From: Mycolicibacterium mageritense
GTDB taxonomy: Bacteria; Actinomycetota; Actinomycetes; Mycobacteriales; Mycobacteriaceae
Assembly (NCBI RefSeq): GCF_010727475.1
Contig: NZ_AP022567.1
Location: 3,658,001 to 3,722,000, forward strand
Direction: 5' to 3'
Length of the DNA stretch: 64,000 nucleotides
This document shows, in pieces, positions 25,101-33,814 of the stretch. A program made the translations under genes and the position numbers. Under the pieces are notes generated by a model. The model did no database searches, was not told where the DNA came from, and saw only the letters and a list, made by a program, of their open reading frames with translations. Position 1 is the stretch's first letter. Every line of letters begins with the position of its first letter.

Positions 25101-26516
25101 ATGAGTGAATCGATTGAGGACGCCGTGCAGGACACCGAGGACGGTGACGCCGAGCGGGACGCGGGGGCCGACGGGGCCGGTGCGGTGACCGAGACCGCGC
25201 CCGGTGCGGAAACCGCCGACGAGGCCGTCGACGACGGCAGTGAGGTGACCGGCGACCAACCTGCTGATGCGCAATCCGCAGCCGAGGCCGTCGAAGAACC
25301 GGCCCGACCGGAGGCGGCGCCCGCGGATCCCCGGCCGACCGTGCTGCTGCTCGGTTCGGGTGAACTGAGCCGCGAGCTGGCACTGGCCTTCCAGCGGCTC
25401 GGCGCCGTCGTCGTGGCGGTCGACCGGTACGACGCTCCGGCGCACCGGGTCGCCGACCGGTCGGCGGTGATCAAGATGAACGACGCCGAGGAACTCACTG
25501 CCCTCATCGAGCGCGAAAAACCGCAGTACGTGGTGGCCGAATCCGGCGTCATCGCGGCCGACGCGCTGATCGCGGTGGCGCAGGGCGGCGTGGTCGACGT
25601 GCTGCCGACACCCCGCAGCATCCGGCTCAGCCAGGATCGTGAGGGCCTGCGCCGGCTGGCCTCCGACGAACTCGGCCTGCCGACCGTGCCGTTCTGGTTC
25701 GCCGGATCGGTCGAAGAACTCACGGCAGTGGCCGAGCACGCGGGCTACCCGCTCGTGGTCAAGCCGACCGTGGGGGCACTGCGCGACGGCGAGTCGGTGC
25801 TACTGCGTCCCGACGACATCGAGCCCGCGTGGCAACGCGCGATCGCCGCGGGCCGCATCCCGCACAACCGGGTGCTGGCCGAATCGGTGGTCGAGGTCGA
25901 CCACGAGGTCACGCTGCTGGCCATCCGCACCACCGGACCCGCGGGGCCTGCCGTGCAGTTCTGCGAACCGATCGGGCATCGGCTCACCAACGGGGAGATC
26001 CTCGAAGCGTGGCAGCCCCAGCAGCTGCCGCCTGCCGCGCTGGACGCCGCGAAGTCGATCACCGCGCGCATCGTCAACTCGCTGGGCGGACGCGGGGTGT
26101 TCGCCGTCGAGCTGCTGGTACACGGTGACGACGTGTATTTCTCCGATGTCCGGATCCGGCCGCACGACAGCGGACTGGTGACGCTGCGGTCACAGCGGCT
26201 GACCGAGTTCGAGCTGCACGCCAGGGCCATCCTCGGGCTCGCGGTCGACACGATCATGATCTCGCCCGCGGCGGCCGAACTCACCTACGGCGGCACCGTG
26301 GCGGAACCCGGCGGGAACGCTGAGCCGCACGTCGGCGCGGTGCTCTCGGAAGCGCTCGCCACCTCGGAGAGCGACGTGCTGCTGTTCGCCGGTGCCGACG
26401 ACTCCGACGACCGGCGGCGCCTCGGCCTCGCGCTGGCCACGGCCCCCGATGTGATCGTCGCGCGGGACCGGGCCCGCCGCGTGGGCACTGCGCTGCGCAA
26501 ACTCTGGCAGTCATGA
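25101..26516 (+). CDS. purT: PurT-like ATP-grasp protein with degenerate ATP loop and acidic N-terminus
   Basis: This 471-residue protein aligns with formate-dependent GAR transformylase PurT from residue 80 (LLLGSGELSRELALAFQRLG), with VDRY, EPIGH and RPHDSGLVT blocks kept. Residues 1-78 are an acidic, disordered extension not found in E. coli PurT. Key ATP-grasp positions differ from E. coli as I remember it: the SSSGKGQ loop is replaced by GALRDGE (225-231), VPEIEAI by VAESGVI (145-151), and the metal-binding Glu before RPHD by Asp349. It may be inactive or altered. Position before the rhodanese and metZ matches Rv0389. It overlaps the next gene by 4 bp. Confidence 0.85.
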   Translation: MSESIEDAVQDTEDGDAERDAGADGAGAVTETAPGAETADEAVDDGSEVTGDQPADAQSAAEAVEEPARPEAAPADPRPTVLLLGSGELSRELALAFQRLGAVVVAVDRYDAPAHRVADRSAVIKMNDAEELTALIEREKPQYVVAESGVIAADALIAVAQGGVVDVLPTPRSIRLSQDREGLRRLASDELGLPTVPFWFAGSVEELTAVAEHAGYPLVVKPTVGALRDGESVLLRPDDIEPAWQRAIAAGRIPHNRVLAESVVEVDHEVTLLAIRTTGPAGPAVQFCEPIGHRLTNGEILEAWQPQQLPPAALDAAKSITARIVNSLGGRGVFAVELLVHGDDVYFSDVRIRPHDSGLVTLRSQRLTEFELHARAILGLAVDTIMISPAAAELTYGGTVAEPGGNAEPHVGAVLSEALATSESDVLLFAGADDSDDRRRLGLALATAPDVIVARDRARRVGTALRKLWQS

Positions 26517-26971
26517 GCGACGACACCGACCAGCCGGCGGCCGACCGGCCCACCATGACCCCGTTCCTGGGGGCACTGGCCATCATTGTGCTCGTCGTGA
26601 TCGGCATCTGGGTGTCGAGCCTGTTCCGCGGTGACGGGTTGTCGGAGGATCAGCGCGTCGGCCGGGCCGCGGTGGGCCAGAACGACGCCATGCAGCGCGA
26701 GAACTTCCGCGAGTTCGCCGATTACACGTGCCGTGAACAGCAGGGCACGGAAGCCGATTTCCTCGCCCGGCAACGTGATTCGGTGGCCAAGAACGGCGCC
26801 CGCTACGTCGACGACATCACCGGGGTGCGCATCGACGGTGACCGGGCGACGGGCACCGTGGTGTACCACTTCGAGAAGACGCCCGACACCAAAGTCGATG
26901 CCGAGACCACGTTCGTGCGTGAGGACGGCCAATGGCGGGTGTGCTCGGGTGTGGAAGACTCACGGCCGTGA
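26513..26971 (+). CDS. Membrane-anchored protein with NTF2-like domain
   Basis: This 152-residue protein has a short cytoplasmic N-terminus, one membrane segment (about 17-38, FLGALAIIVLVVIGIWVSS) and an extracytoplasmic domain of about 110 residues. The domain has the look of DUF4878/Rv0361-type NTF2-like folds, with two cysteines (YTCREQQ, WRVCSG) that could pair. It overlaps the PurT-like gene and the rhodanese gene by 4 bp each, so all three are translated together. Function is unknown. Confidence 0.8.
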   Translation: MSDDTDQPAADRPTMTPFLGALAIIVLVVIGIWVSSLFRGDGLSEDQRVGRAAVGQNDAMQRENFREFADYTCREQQGTEADFLARQRDSVAKNGARYVDDITGVRIDGDRATGTVVYHFEKTPDTKVDAETTFVREDGQWRVCSGVEDSRP

Positions 26972-27381
26972 GCTATGCAGGAGACATCACGCCTGAGGAG
27001 GCCTGGAAACTTCTGAGTGAAGACCCCGAGGCGGTGCTGGTGGACTGTCGCACCGAGGCCGAGTGGCGGTTCGTCGGAGTGCCGGACCTGACGTCGTTGC
27101 AGCGCGACGTCGTGTACATCGAGTGGAACCGCACCGACGGCAGCCACAACGACGGTTTCGTCGACGATCTCCGATCGGCCGGCATCACGCCCGGTGAGAG
27201 GCCGGTGGTCTTCCTGTGTCGCTCCGGCAATCGTTCGATCGGCGCTGCGGAGGCCGCGACCAGCGCGGGCATCGGCCCGTCGTACAACATGCTCGACGGC
27301 TTCGAGGGCAATCTCGACGAGCACCGGCACCGCGGCGCCACTGGTTGGAAGGCCGTCGGCCTGCCATGGAAACAGAGCTAG
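26968..27381 (+). CDS. Rhodanese-like sulfurtransferase (Rv0390 type)
   Basis: This 137-residue single-domain rhodanese has the active-site loop CRSGNRS near residue 85 and the start motif ITPEEAWKLL. It matches remembered Rv0390. GTG 26968 overlaps the preceding stop (GTGA) and gives the family N-terminus VSYAGDITP. Placement directly before metZ suggests handling of sulfane sulfur for homocysteine synthesis. Confidence 0.92.
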   Translation: MSYAGDITPEEAWKLLSEDPEAVLVDCRTEAEWRFVGVPDLTSLQRDVVYIEWNRTDGSHNDGFVDDLRSAGITPGERPVVFLCRSGNRSIGAAEAATSAGIGPSYNMLDGFEGNLDEHRHRGATGWKAVGLPWKQS

Positions 27382-27389
27382 GGGCAATC

Positions 27390-28604
27390 GTGAGCTCACC
27401 AGAAACACCGTCCGTCCGGATCCCGGCGGCATTGCCCGACGGCGTCGGCCAGGCCACCATCGGCGTGCGCGGCGGCTTGCTGCGGTCCGGGTTCGAGGAG
27501 ACCGCCGAGGGCCTGTTCCTGACGTCCGGGTACGTCTACGAGTCGGCGGCGGCCGCGGAGAAGGCGTTCACCGGTGAGATCGACCGCTACGTCTACTCCC
27601 GTTACGGCAACCCGACCATCTCGATGTTCGAGGAGCGGCTGCGGCTGATCGAGGACGCCCCGGCATGTTTCGCGACCGCGACCGGAATGGCCGCGGTGTT
27701 CACGTCGCTGGGCGCGCTGCTGGGTGCCGGGGATCGGCTGGTGGCCGCACGCAGCCTTTTCGGTTCGTGCTTCGTGGTGTGCAACGAGATCCTGCCGCGC
27801 TGGGGTGTCGAGACCGTGTTCGTCGATGGCGACGACCTCTCGCAGTGGGAGGAAGCCCTCTCGGTGCCCACGCAGGCGGTGTTCTTCGAGACGCCGTCCA
27901 ACCCGATGCAGTCGCTCGTCGACATCGCCGCGGTGTCCGAGCTGGCCCACGCTGCCGGCGCAAAGGTGGTGTTGGACAACGTCTTCGCCACCCCGTTGCT
28001 GCAGCAGGGCATGCCGCTGGGCGCCGATGTGGTGGTGTATTCGGGCACCAAACACATCGACGGGCAGGGCCGCGTGCTGGGCGGGGCCATCCTGGGCGAC
28101 AAGGAATACATCGACGGCCCGGTGCAGAAGCTCATGCGCCACACGGGCCCGGCCATCAGCGCGTTCAACGCCTGGACGCTGCTGAAAGGTCTTGAGACGC
28201 TTGCGGTCCGGGTGGACTACTCGAACCGCTCGGCGCAGGCGGTTGCCGAGTTCCTGGAGGTCAAGGCAGGCGTGAACTGGGTGAAATACCCGTTCCTGGA
28301 ATCACATCCGCAGTTCGACCTGGCCAAGCGGCAGATGCGCGGCGGCGGCACCGTCGTCACCTTCGAACTGGATGGCGGCAAGGACCGCGCGTTCGAGGTG
28401 CTCGACAAGCTGCGCGTCATCGACATCTCCAACAACCTCGGTGACGCAAAGACACTCGTGACCCACCCGGCCACCACGACCCACCGGGCCATGGGGCCCG
28501 AGGGCCGCGCGGCCATCGGTCTCGGCGATGGCGTGGTGCGCATCTCCGTCGGCCTGGAAGGCACCGAGGACCTCATCGCCGACCTCGACCAGGCGTTGAG
28601 CTGA
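27390..28604 (+). CDS. metZ: O-succinylhomoserine sulfhydrylase MetZ
   Basis: This 404-residue PLP enzyme is of the Cys/Met-metabolism class. The PLP lysine lies in YSGTKHIDGQG, and the sequence is close to remembered M. tuberculosis MetZ (RYGNPT, ETPSNPM, DISNNLGDAK). It makes homocysteine from O-succinylhomoserine (or an acyl analogue) and sulfide. GTG 27390 follows AGGGG by 6 nt; ATG 27366 is possible but would overlap the rhodanese. It is co-transcribed with the rhodanese. Confidence 0.95.
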   Translation: MSSPETPSVRIPAALPDGVGQATIGVRGGLLRSGFEETAEGLFLTSGYVYESAAAAEKAFTGEIDRYVYSRYGNPTISMFEERLRLIEDAPACFATATGMAAVFTSLGALLGAGDRLVAARSLFGSCFVVCNEILPRWGVETVFVDGDDLSQWEEALSVPTQAVFFETPSNPMQSLVDIAAVSELAHAAGAKVVLDNVFATPLLQQGMPLGADVVVYSGTKHIDGQGRVLGGAILGDKEYIDGPVQKLMRHTGPAISAFNAWTLLKGLETLAVRVDYSNRSAQAVAEFLEVKAGVNWVKYPFLESHPQFDLAKRQMRGGGTVVTFELDGGKDRAFEVLDKLRVIDISNNLGDAKTLVTHPATTTHRAMGPEGRAAIGLGDGVVRISVGLEGTEDLIADLDQALS

Positions 28605-28607
28605 GGC

Positions 28608-29015
28608 GTGTCCAAGCAGAGCGACGCCAAGAAGGCCCGCCGCAAGAAGCGGCAGGCCGCCAAGGATGCGCGCTGGGTGCCGCAGGAGATGGTCGAGCAG
28701 CTGGCCGACATCCCGGACAGCATCGTCGCCGACCTGGCCGAGTTCGACGAGCGAATCACCGAGCGCGGGTGGACTTTTGACGAGGACGAGTCCGACGACG
28801 ACTACGCGATCTGGTTCTACGAGCCCTCCGGCGCCGAGGTGTCCGACGGCCTGCCGGTGACCTCGCTGTGGCTCGACGCGGCCGAGGACGGCGAGATCGT
28901 GCGCATCGTGTTCGTCGGCAGCACCGAACGCTACGAGTTCACGCACGACGAGCTCGTCGACCATCTCGACACCATCGAGGCCTACCGCGCCGGTCAGCCG
29001 CTGCCCACCTTCTAG
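28608..29015 (+). CDS. Small acidic conserved protein after metZ
   Basis: This 135-residue protein starts at GTG 28608, 3 bp after the metZ stop. It has a very basic start (KKARRKKRQAAK) and an acidic body (FDEDESDDDYAIWFYEPSG, ERYEFTHDELVDHLDTIEAY). The pattern suggests a folded domain with a nucleic-acid- or membrane-contacting tail. I do not recognise the family. It ends the operon, followed by a palindromic repeat. Confidence 0.75.
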   Translation: MSKQSDAKKARRKKRQAAKDARWVPQEMVEQLADIPDSIVADLAEFDERITERGWTFDEDESDDDYAIWFYEPSGAEVSDGLPVTSLWLDAAEDGEIVRIVFVGSTERYEFTHDELVDHLDTIEAYRAGQPLPTF

Positions 29016-29022
29016 CGTTCTA

Positions 29023-29086
29023 GCGCGAGCAGTCGTGAAAGTACCCCGGTAACGGCGTTCTCGGGTACCCGCGCGTCTGCTCGCCG
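29023..29086. repeat. Palindromic intergenic repeat, copy 1
   Basis: The outer arms GCGAGCAG (29025-29032) and CTGCTCGC (29077-29084) enclose inner arms GTACCC and GGGTAC. The element starts just after the stop of the preceding gene and shares CGAGCAG, GGGTACC and CTGCTCG with the element at 32763-32820. It can act as a terminator hairpin, though without a U-tract. Confidence 0.7.
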
Positions 29087-29090
29087 GGGA

Positions 29091-29096
29091 TAGCCT
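29091..29096 (+). promoter_or_regulatory. Minus-10 hexamer for leaderless lysR
   Basis: TAGCCT (TANNNT) lies exactly 6 bp before ATG 29103 and there is no ribosome site. Confidence 0.45.
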
Positions 29097-29102
29097 TGCG
29101 GC

Positions 29103-30035
29103 ATGACCGAGGTGACGCTGCGGCAGCTGCGGTACTTCGCCGTGCTGGGCGAGGAGCTGAACTACCGCAGGGCCGCCGAGCGTCTGTTCATCACGCAGCC
29201 CGCGTTGTCGACCGCGATCAAGCAGCTCGAGCAGGCCTTCGGTGTCGTGCTGCTCAACCGCAACACGCGCGAAGTGGCGCTGACCGATCTGGGTGCCGCG
29301 TGGCTGCCGCAGGTGCAGCAGGCGCTCAGCGGAATCGACGCGGTGGTCGAGAATCTCGTCACGCTGTCGGGCACCCGCCAGGGCCGGTTGCGGTTCGGCT
29401 ACCTGATCGGAACCGGGGCCGATCTGGTGTTCCGGATCGTGCGCCACTTCGAGACGGCCTATCCGGACGTGAGCGTCGAGCCCATCGAGTTCGATTTCCG
29501 TGATCCAACCGCGGGACTGGCCGACGGGCGCACCGAGGTCGCGTTGATTCGCCCGCCCGTCGATCTGCCCGAGCACCGGATGCTGATCCTCGACTCCGAA
29601 TCGTGGGTCGCGTGCCTGCCCCGCGACCATCGGCTCGCGGGCCGCAGCGAGGTCGAGATCGCCGAACTGCTCGACGACCCCATCGTGTGCGCGCCGCTGA
29701 CCGCTGGTTCGTGGCGGGATTACTGGATGGCGATGGACGTCCGCGGGAACCGGCCACCGACCATCGCCGCGGTCGCCGCGACCTACGAAGCCGAGACGAC
29801 GGCCATCGCGCGTGGGCTCGGCATCAGCTTCACCACGGCATCGGTGTCGCGGTTCTACGACCGTCCCGGCATCGTCTACGTGCCCATCACCGACCGCCCG
29901 CCGAGTCACGTCGCGCTCGCCTGGCCCCCCGGTGCGCTGAGCCCGCAGGCGGACGCGTTGATCAGGCATGTGCGGGAGCAGTGGAATTTCGGCGACTTCG
30001 GCGACGGCGGCCCGCTGCCCGCCGTCCAGCAGTGA
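29103..30035 (+). CDS. LysR-family regulator of the amine module
   Basis: This 310-residue regulator has an N-terminal winged helix (LRQLRYFAVLGEELNYRRAAERLFITQPALS in adjoining blocks, residues 6-36) and a type 2 periplasmic-binding-like effector domain. It is followed on the same strand, after 105 bp, by a permease and an amine transaminase, so it probably senses their substrate or product. A palindrome at 30033 overlaps its stop and precedes the permease, a likely binding site. Confidence 0.9.
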   Translation: MTEVTLRQLRYFAVLGEELNYRRAAERLFITQPALSTAIKQLEQAFGVVLLNRNTREVALTDLGAAWLPQVQQALSGIDAVVENLVTLSGTRQGRLRFGYLIGTGADLVFRIVRHFETAYPDVSVEPIEFDFRDPTAGLADGRTEVALIRPPVDLPEHRMLILDSESWVACLPRDHRLAGRSEVEIAELLDDPIVCAPLTAGSWRDYWMAMDVRGNRPPTIAAVAATYEAETTAIARGLGISFTTASVSRFYDRPGIVYVPITDRPPSHVALAWPPGALSPQADALIRHVREQWNFGDFGDGGPLPAVQQ

Positions 30036-30051
30036 TAAATCGGCTTTATCA
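30033..30051. promoter_or_regulatory. Inverted repeat between lysR and permease
   Basis: TGATAAA and TTTATCA are perfect 7-bp arms around a 5-bp spacer. AT-rich dyads of this form upstream of the target gene are typical of LysR sites. It overlaps the lysR stop codon and lies about 90 bp before the permease start. A transcript hairpin is an alternative role. Confidence 0.5.
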
Positions 30052-30140
30052 GCAGATCAAATTATCGAACTTCCGATGACCGTCCGGTGGCGCTTTCCTT
30101 ACATCAACCGATTCTGGCTTACGTCTGACCTGGAGTGATC

Positions 30141-31655
30141 ATGACCGATGCATTGCGCGGCGGGGCGCCACCCACTCATTCGCCCAACCCGGATGTCACC
30201 CTGAGCACCGAGGATGCCAAGCTCGCCCAATTCGGATACACCCAGAAGCTGGACCGCTCGGTCGGCACGCTGGCGTCGTTCGCGATCGGCTTCGCGACCA
30301 TCAGCGCCACCACCGCGGTGTTCACCGGATTCGGCGCGGGCTACTTCACCGCGGGCGGGCCCTTCGTCTGGACGCTGCTGCTGGCGGGCGCGGTGTTCGC
30401 GCTGTGGGCGTTCATCGCGGCGGATCTGACCGCCAAGATCCCGCTCGCCGGCTACTCGTACCAGTGGATCAGCCGGATCAACGGCCCGAGCCTCGGCTGG
30501 TTCACCGGGTTCATCGCGCTGATGGGCTGGGTCTGCGGGATGACCGGCGTCGGGTTCATCCTGTCCGGCTACCTCGGCGGGCTGTTCGGCTGGAACATGA
30601 GCCAGAGCGAACAGATCCTGGTGGCCATCGGCGTGGTGCTCCTGTGCGTGTTGATCAACATCTACGGCGTGCGGTTCGCGACCATGGTCAACAACATCGG
30701 CGTGAGCCTGGAGCTCGTGATCACCGTCGGCGCAACCGCACTCGTCGCGATCATCGCGTTCTCGGCGCCCGAGAACCACCAGCCGATCTCGGTGTTGTTC
30801 ACGGGCGGTGAGGCCGGGGACAAGGATTCGTATCTGCTGGCCTGGCTGGCGGCCGCGCTCGGGCCCTTCTTCGGGCTGATCGGCGTCGAGTCCGGTGCCG
30901 ATGTCGCCGAGGAGACCAAGGACGCCCGGCGCGTGGTGCCCAAGACCATGTTCTACGCGCTGGTCACCTCGATCGTGATCGAGTTGCTGATGTACATCGT
31001 CTACGTGCTGGCGATCCGCGATGTCGCCGCGGTCGAGGCCAATGCGGCCGCGCCGATCGAAGAGATCATCAACCAGCAGGCCGGTCCGGTGGTCACCAAA
31101 GTCGTTGTGGCCGTGGCACTGACGAACATCCTGGCCTGCCTGCTGGCGAACATCCTGGTGGCCACCCGGTTGACGTACTCGATGGCGCGGGACAACATGC
31201 TGCCGTTCTCGTCTGTGTGGCGCCACGTGTCGCCTGCGAGTAAGACACCCACCTACGCGGTGCTGGGCCTCGGTTGCCTGTCGGCGCTGCTGCTGTTGTC
31301 GGCCCTGGTCAACGAGGAAGCGTTCAACTACATCATCGGCATCGCGTCGCTGCTGTTCTTCTTCGTCTACATCCTGCAGACCATCGGGCTGCTGATCGGA
31401 TACCGCCAGGGCACCATCCCGCCGGCCGAGCCCGGCACGTTCGACCTCGGCCGATTCCGGTTGCCGCTCTACGTCACCGCACTCGTGGTGTTCGGCGCGG
31501 TCGCCGTCACGCTGCTCTTCCTGCCCCAGTTCACCAACAACAAGTGGGTGCTCCTCGGAGTGGTTGCGCTGGCGGCGATTTGGTGGGCCACCGGGCTCAA
31601 GGCCCGGCTGCGCTCAGGCGATGCCGGATCCGACTACGCCAAGACACACAACTGA
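30141..31655 (+). CDS. APC-superfamily amino acid/amine permease
   Basis: This 504-residue permease has about 12 membrane segments. It begins with the APC hallmark region (FAIGFATISATTAVFTGFG near residue 50) and includes the loop GVESGADVAEETKDARRVVPK seen across two blocks, the region typical of amino-acid/choline transporters. ATG 30141 has TGGAG at good spacing. It is followed after 88 bp by an amine transaminase, which suggests import of an amine or amino acid for transamination. Confidence 0.9.
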   Translation: MTDALRGGAPPTHSPNPDVTLSTEDAKLAQFGYTQKLDRSVGTLASFAIGFATISATTAVFTGFGAGYFTAGGPFVWTLLLAGAVFALWAFIAADLTAKIPLAGYSYQWISRINGPSLGWFTGFIALMGWVCGMTGVGFILSGYLGGLFGWNMSQSEQILVAIGVVLLCVLINIYGVRFATMVNNIGVSLELVITVGATALVAIIAFSAPENHQPISVLFTGGEAGDKDSYLLAWLAAALGPFFGLIGVESGADVAEETKDARRVVPKTMFYALVTSIVIELLMYIVYVLAIRDVAAVEANAAAPIEEIINQQAGPVVTKVVVAVALTNILACLLANILVATRLTYSMARDNMLPFSSVWRHVSPASKTPTYAVLGLGCLSALLLLSALVNEEAFNYIIGIASLLFFFVYILQTIGLLIGYRQGTIPPAEPGTFDLGRFRLPLYVTALVVFGAVAVTLLFLPQFTNNKWVLLGVVALAAIWWATGLKARLRSGDAGSDYAKTHN

Positions 31656-31743
31656 TCACCGTTTGACCCTGCGGTCACGGCGCGGAGCACTCGCACTTTC
31701 GCGCCGTGGCGGCAGAGCCAACCCGAAACAGAAGGAAAACCCA

Positions 31744-32760
31744 ATGACCGTCACAGAAACCGGCACCAGCAATCTCGTCGCAGTCGAGCCCGGCGCCATC
31801 CGCGAGGACACCCCGCCCGGCTCGGTGATCCAGTACAGCGACTACGAACTCGACACCACAAGCCCGTTCGCGGGCGGTGTGGCCTGGATCGAGGGCGAGT
31901 ACCTGCCTGCCGAAGAAGCCAAGATCTCGATCTTCGACACCGGATTCGGCCACTCCGACCTGACCTACACCGTCGCACATGTGTGGCACGGCAACATCTT
32001 CCGGCTCGGCGACCACCTCGACCGGCTGCTCGACGGCGCACGCAAGCTGCGCCTTGACGCCGGCTACTCCAAGGACGAGCTGGCTGCCATCACCAAGAAG
32101 TGCGTGTCGCTGTCGCAGCTGCGGGAATCGTTCGTGAACCTGACCATCACACGTGGTTACGGAAAACGCAAGGGCGAGAAGGACTTGGCCAAGCTCACGC
32201 ACCAGGTCTACATCTACGCCATCCCGTACCTGTGGGCGTTCCCGCCGTACGAGCAGATCTTCGGCACCACCGCGATCGTGCCGCGCCACGTCCGTCGCGC
32301 GGGGCGCAACACCGTCGACCCGACCATCAAGAACTACCAGTGGGGTGACCTCACCGCGGCGAGCTTCGAGGCCAAGGACCGCGGCGCCCGCACCGCGATC
32401 CTGATGGACGCCGACAACTGCGTCGCCGAAGGCCCGGGCTTCAACGTCGTCGTGGTCAAGGACGGCAAGCTGGCGTCACCATCGCGAAATGCGTTGCCGG
32501 GCATCACCCGTAAGACTGTGTTCGAGATCGCCGACCAGATGGGCATCGAGGCCACGCTGCGTGACGTGACGAGTCACGAGCTCTACGACGCGGACGAGCT
32601 CATGGCCGTCACCACGGCAGGCGGCGTCACCCCGATCAACTCGCTCGACGGTGAGGCGATCGGCAACGGTGAGCCCGGCCCGTTGACGGTCGCGATCCGT
32701 GACCGGTTCTGGGCGCTGATGGACGAACCCTCTCCCTTGATCGAGCCCATCCCCTACTAG
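31744..32760 (+). CDS. (R)-selective amine transaminase, class IV
   Basis: This 338-residue fold-type IV PLP enzyme has PLP lysine K196 in DPTIKNYQWGDL. It shows the (R)-amine transaminase pattern YTVAHVWHG near residue 75-83 rather than the branched-chain aminotransferase version, and TTAGGVTPI near the phosphate cup. The sequence is, from memory, almost identical to the characterised M. vanbaalenii (R)-amine transaminase. Such enzymes move the amino group from (R)-amines or D-amino acids to keto acceptors; the physiological substrate is unknown. AAGGA precedes ATG 31744. Confidence 0.9.
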   Translation: MTVTETGTSNLVAVEPGAIREDTPPGSVIQYSDYELDTTSPFAGGVAWIEGEYLPAEEAKISIFDTGFGHSDLTYTVAHVWHGNIFRLGDHLDRLLDGARKLRLDAGYSKDELAAITKKCVSLSQLRESFVNLTITRGYGKRKGEKDLAKLTHQVYIYAIPYLWAFPPYEQIFGTTAIVPRHVRRAGRNTVDPTIKNYQWGDLTAASFEAKDRGARTAILMDADNCVAEGPGFNVVVVKDGKLASPSRNALPGITRKTVFEIADQMGIEATLRDVTSHELYDADELMAVTTAGGVTPINSLDGEAIGNGEPGPLTVAIRDRFWALMDEPSPLIEPIPY

Positions 32761-32762
32761 CG

Positions 32763-32820
32763 CGAGCAGACGCTTGGGTACCCGGGAATGCGCATTCCCG
32801 GGTACCGCCACGTCTGCTCG
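32763..32820. repeat. Palindromic intergenic repeat, copy 2
   Basis: CGAGCAGACG (32763-32772) and CGTCTGCTCG (32811-32820) form perfect outer arms around a perfect 30-bp inner palindrome at 32777-32806 that includes GGTACCCGGGAATG. It begins right after the transaminase stop and is a divergent sibling of the element at 29023-29086. A very strong hairpin; a bidirectional terminator between convergent genes is likely. Confidence 0.8.
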
Positions 32821-32830
32821 GCAGAGAAAG

Positions 32831-33682
32831 TCAGCTCTCGATGACACCCTGGGCGGCCTGCGCGCGGTCTTCGTAGCTCTTGCGCTTGGCCGAGTCGAAC
32901 TCGAGGAACACGGTGTCCAGGCCGAGTTTCTTGTTGAGCCAACGCCGCCCGCGCGGCGGCAGCATCTGGGCGGCCTGTGCGGTGAAGCGCAGCGGCGGCG
33001 GCACCGACACATGGGTCTTGGGCTTGTCGAGCGTCTTGACGACGGCAGCGGCGATGTCCTCCGGTTCGACGGGCTTGATCGCGCCGCTCGACTTGGTGCC
33101 CGCGATGAGCTCGGTGTTGGTGAACGGTGGCATGATCACCGAAACGTTCACTCCGTGCGGGGCCATCTCGTCGGCCAGGGCGGTGGACAGCCCGACGACT
33201 GCGTACTTGGCGCCGACGTAGACCACCTGACCCGGCAGCGGGATCAGTCCCGACAACGACGCGATGTTGATGACGTGGCCGCTGTGGCGCTTGACCATCT
33301 CCGGCAGCGCGAGCTGACACCCGGTCAGCACGCCGTACACGTTGACCTCGATCGATGACCGGATCGACTGCTCGGTCTGCTCGAGGAACGGGCCGATCGG
33401 CATCACACCGGCGTTGTTGATGAGCACGTCGATGTGGCCGCCGCCGTCGGTGCGGGCCTTGTCGAGGAAGGTCGCGAAGGACTCCCGGTCGGTGACGTCG
33501 AGGGGGTAGCCCGACACCTGGCCGAGCTTGGTCAACTCGACGACCGCCGACTCCTGCAGCGCCACGTCCCGGTCACCGATCACGACCCGGGCGCCGCGGG
33601 CCAGCAGGGCCTTGGCGGTGGCGTAACCAATACCGCGAGCGGCGCCGGTGATCGCGATGGTCTTGCCCCTGATGTTGTCCAT
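32831..33682 (-). CDS. Short-chain dehydrogenase/reductase
   Basis: This 283-residue SDR has the cofactor motif GAARGIG, NNAG after beta-4, Ser in NIASLSG and YVGAK as active site. The C-terminal region after residue 220 is longer than usual and basic (PPRGRRWLNKKLGLD), like the lipid-acting SDR subgroup of mycobacteria. ATG 33682 starts at MDNIRGK; the frame continues upstream through the divergent regulator but without homology. It is divergent from a PucR-type regulator, 132 bp apart, its likely controller. Confidence 0.9.
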   Translation of the reverse strand: MDNIRGKTIAITGAARGIGYATAKALLARGARVVIGDRDVALQESAVVELTKLGQVSGYPLDVTDRESFATFLDKARTDGGGHIDVLINNAGVMPIGPFLEQTEQSIRSSIEVNVYGVLTGCQLALPEMVKRHSGHVINIASLSGLIPLPGQVVYVGAKYAVVGLSTALADEMAPHGVNVSVIMPPFTNTELIAGTKSSGAIKPVEPEDIAAAVVKTLDKPKTHVSVPPPLRFTAQAAQMLPPRGRRWLNKKLGLDTVFLEFDSAKRKSYEDRAQAAQGVIES

Positions 33683-33801
33683 GGCGGCGAACTTTACACG
33701 TGTCAAGTTTTGGAGGGAAGAGGCGGCTGTTTGTCCTGTGCGGCCGACACCCGCGTCGGATTCTGTGGTCCGCGGCCAGTGTGTTCGCACGGTACGACCC
33801 T

Positions 33802-33807
33802 TAGTTT
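33802..33807 (+). promoter_or_regulatory. Minus-10 hexamer for leaderless PucR-type gene
   Basis: TAGTTT (TANNNT) lies 7 bp before ATG 33815, with no ribosome site. Confidence 0.35.
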
Positions 33808-33814
33808 TCGTCTG

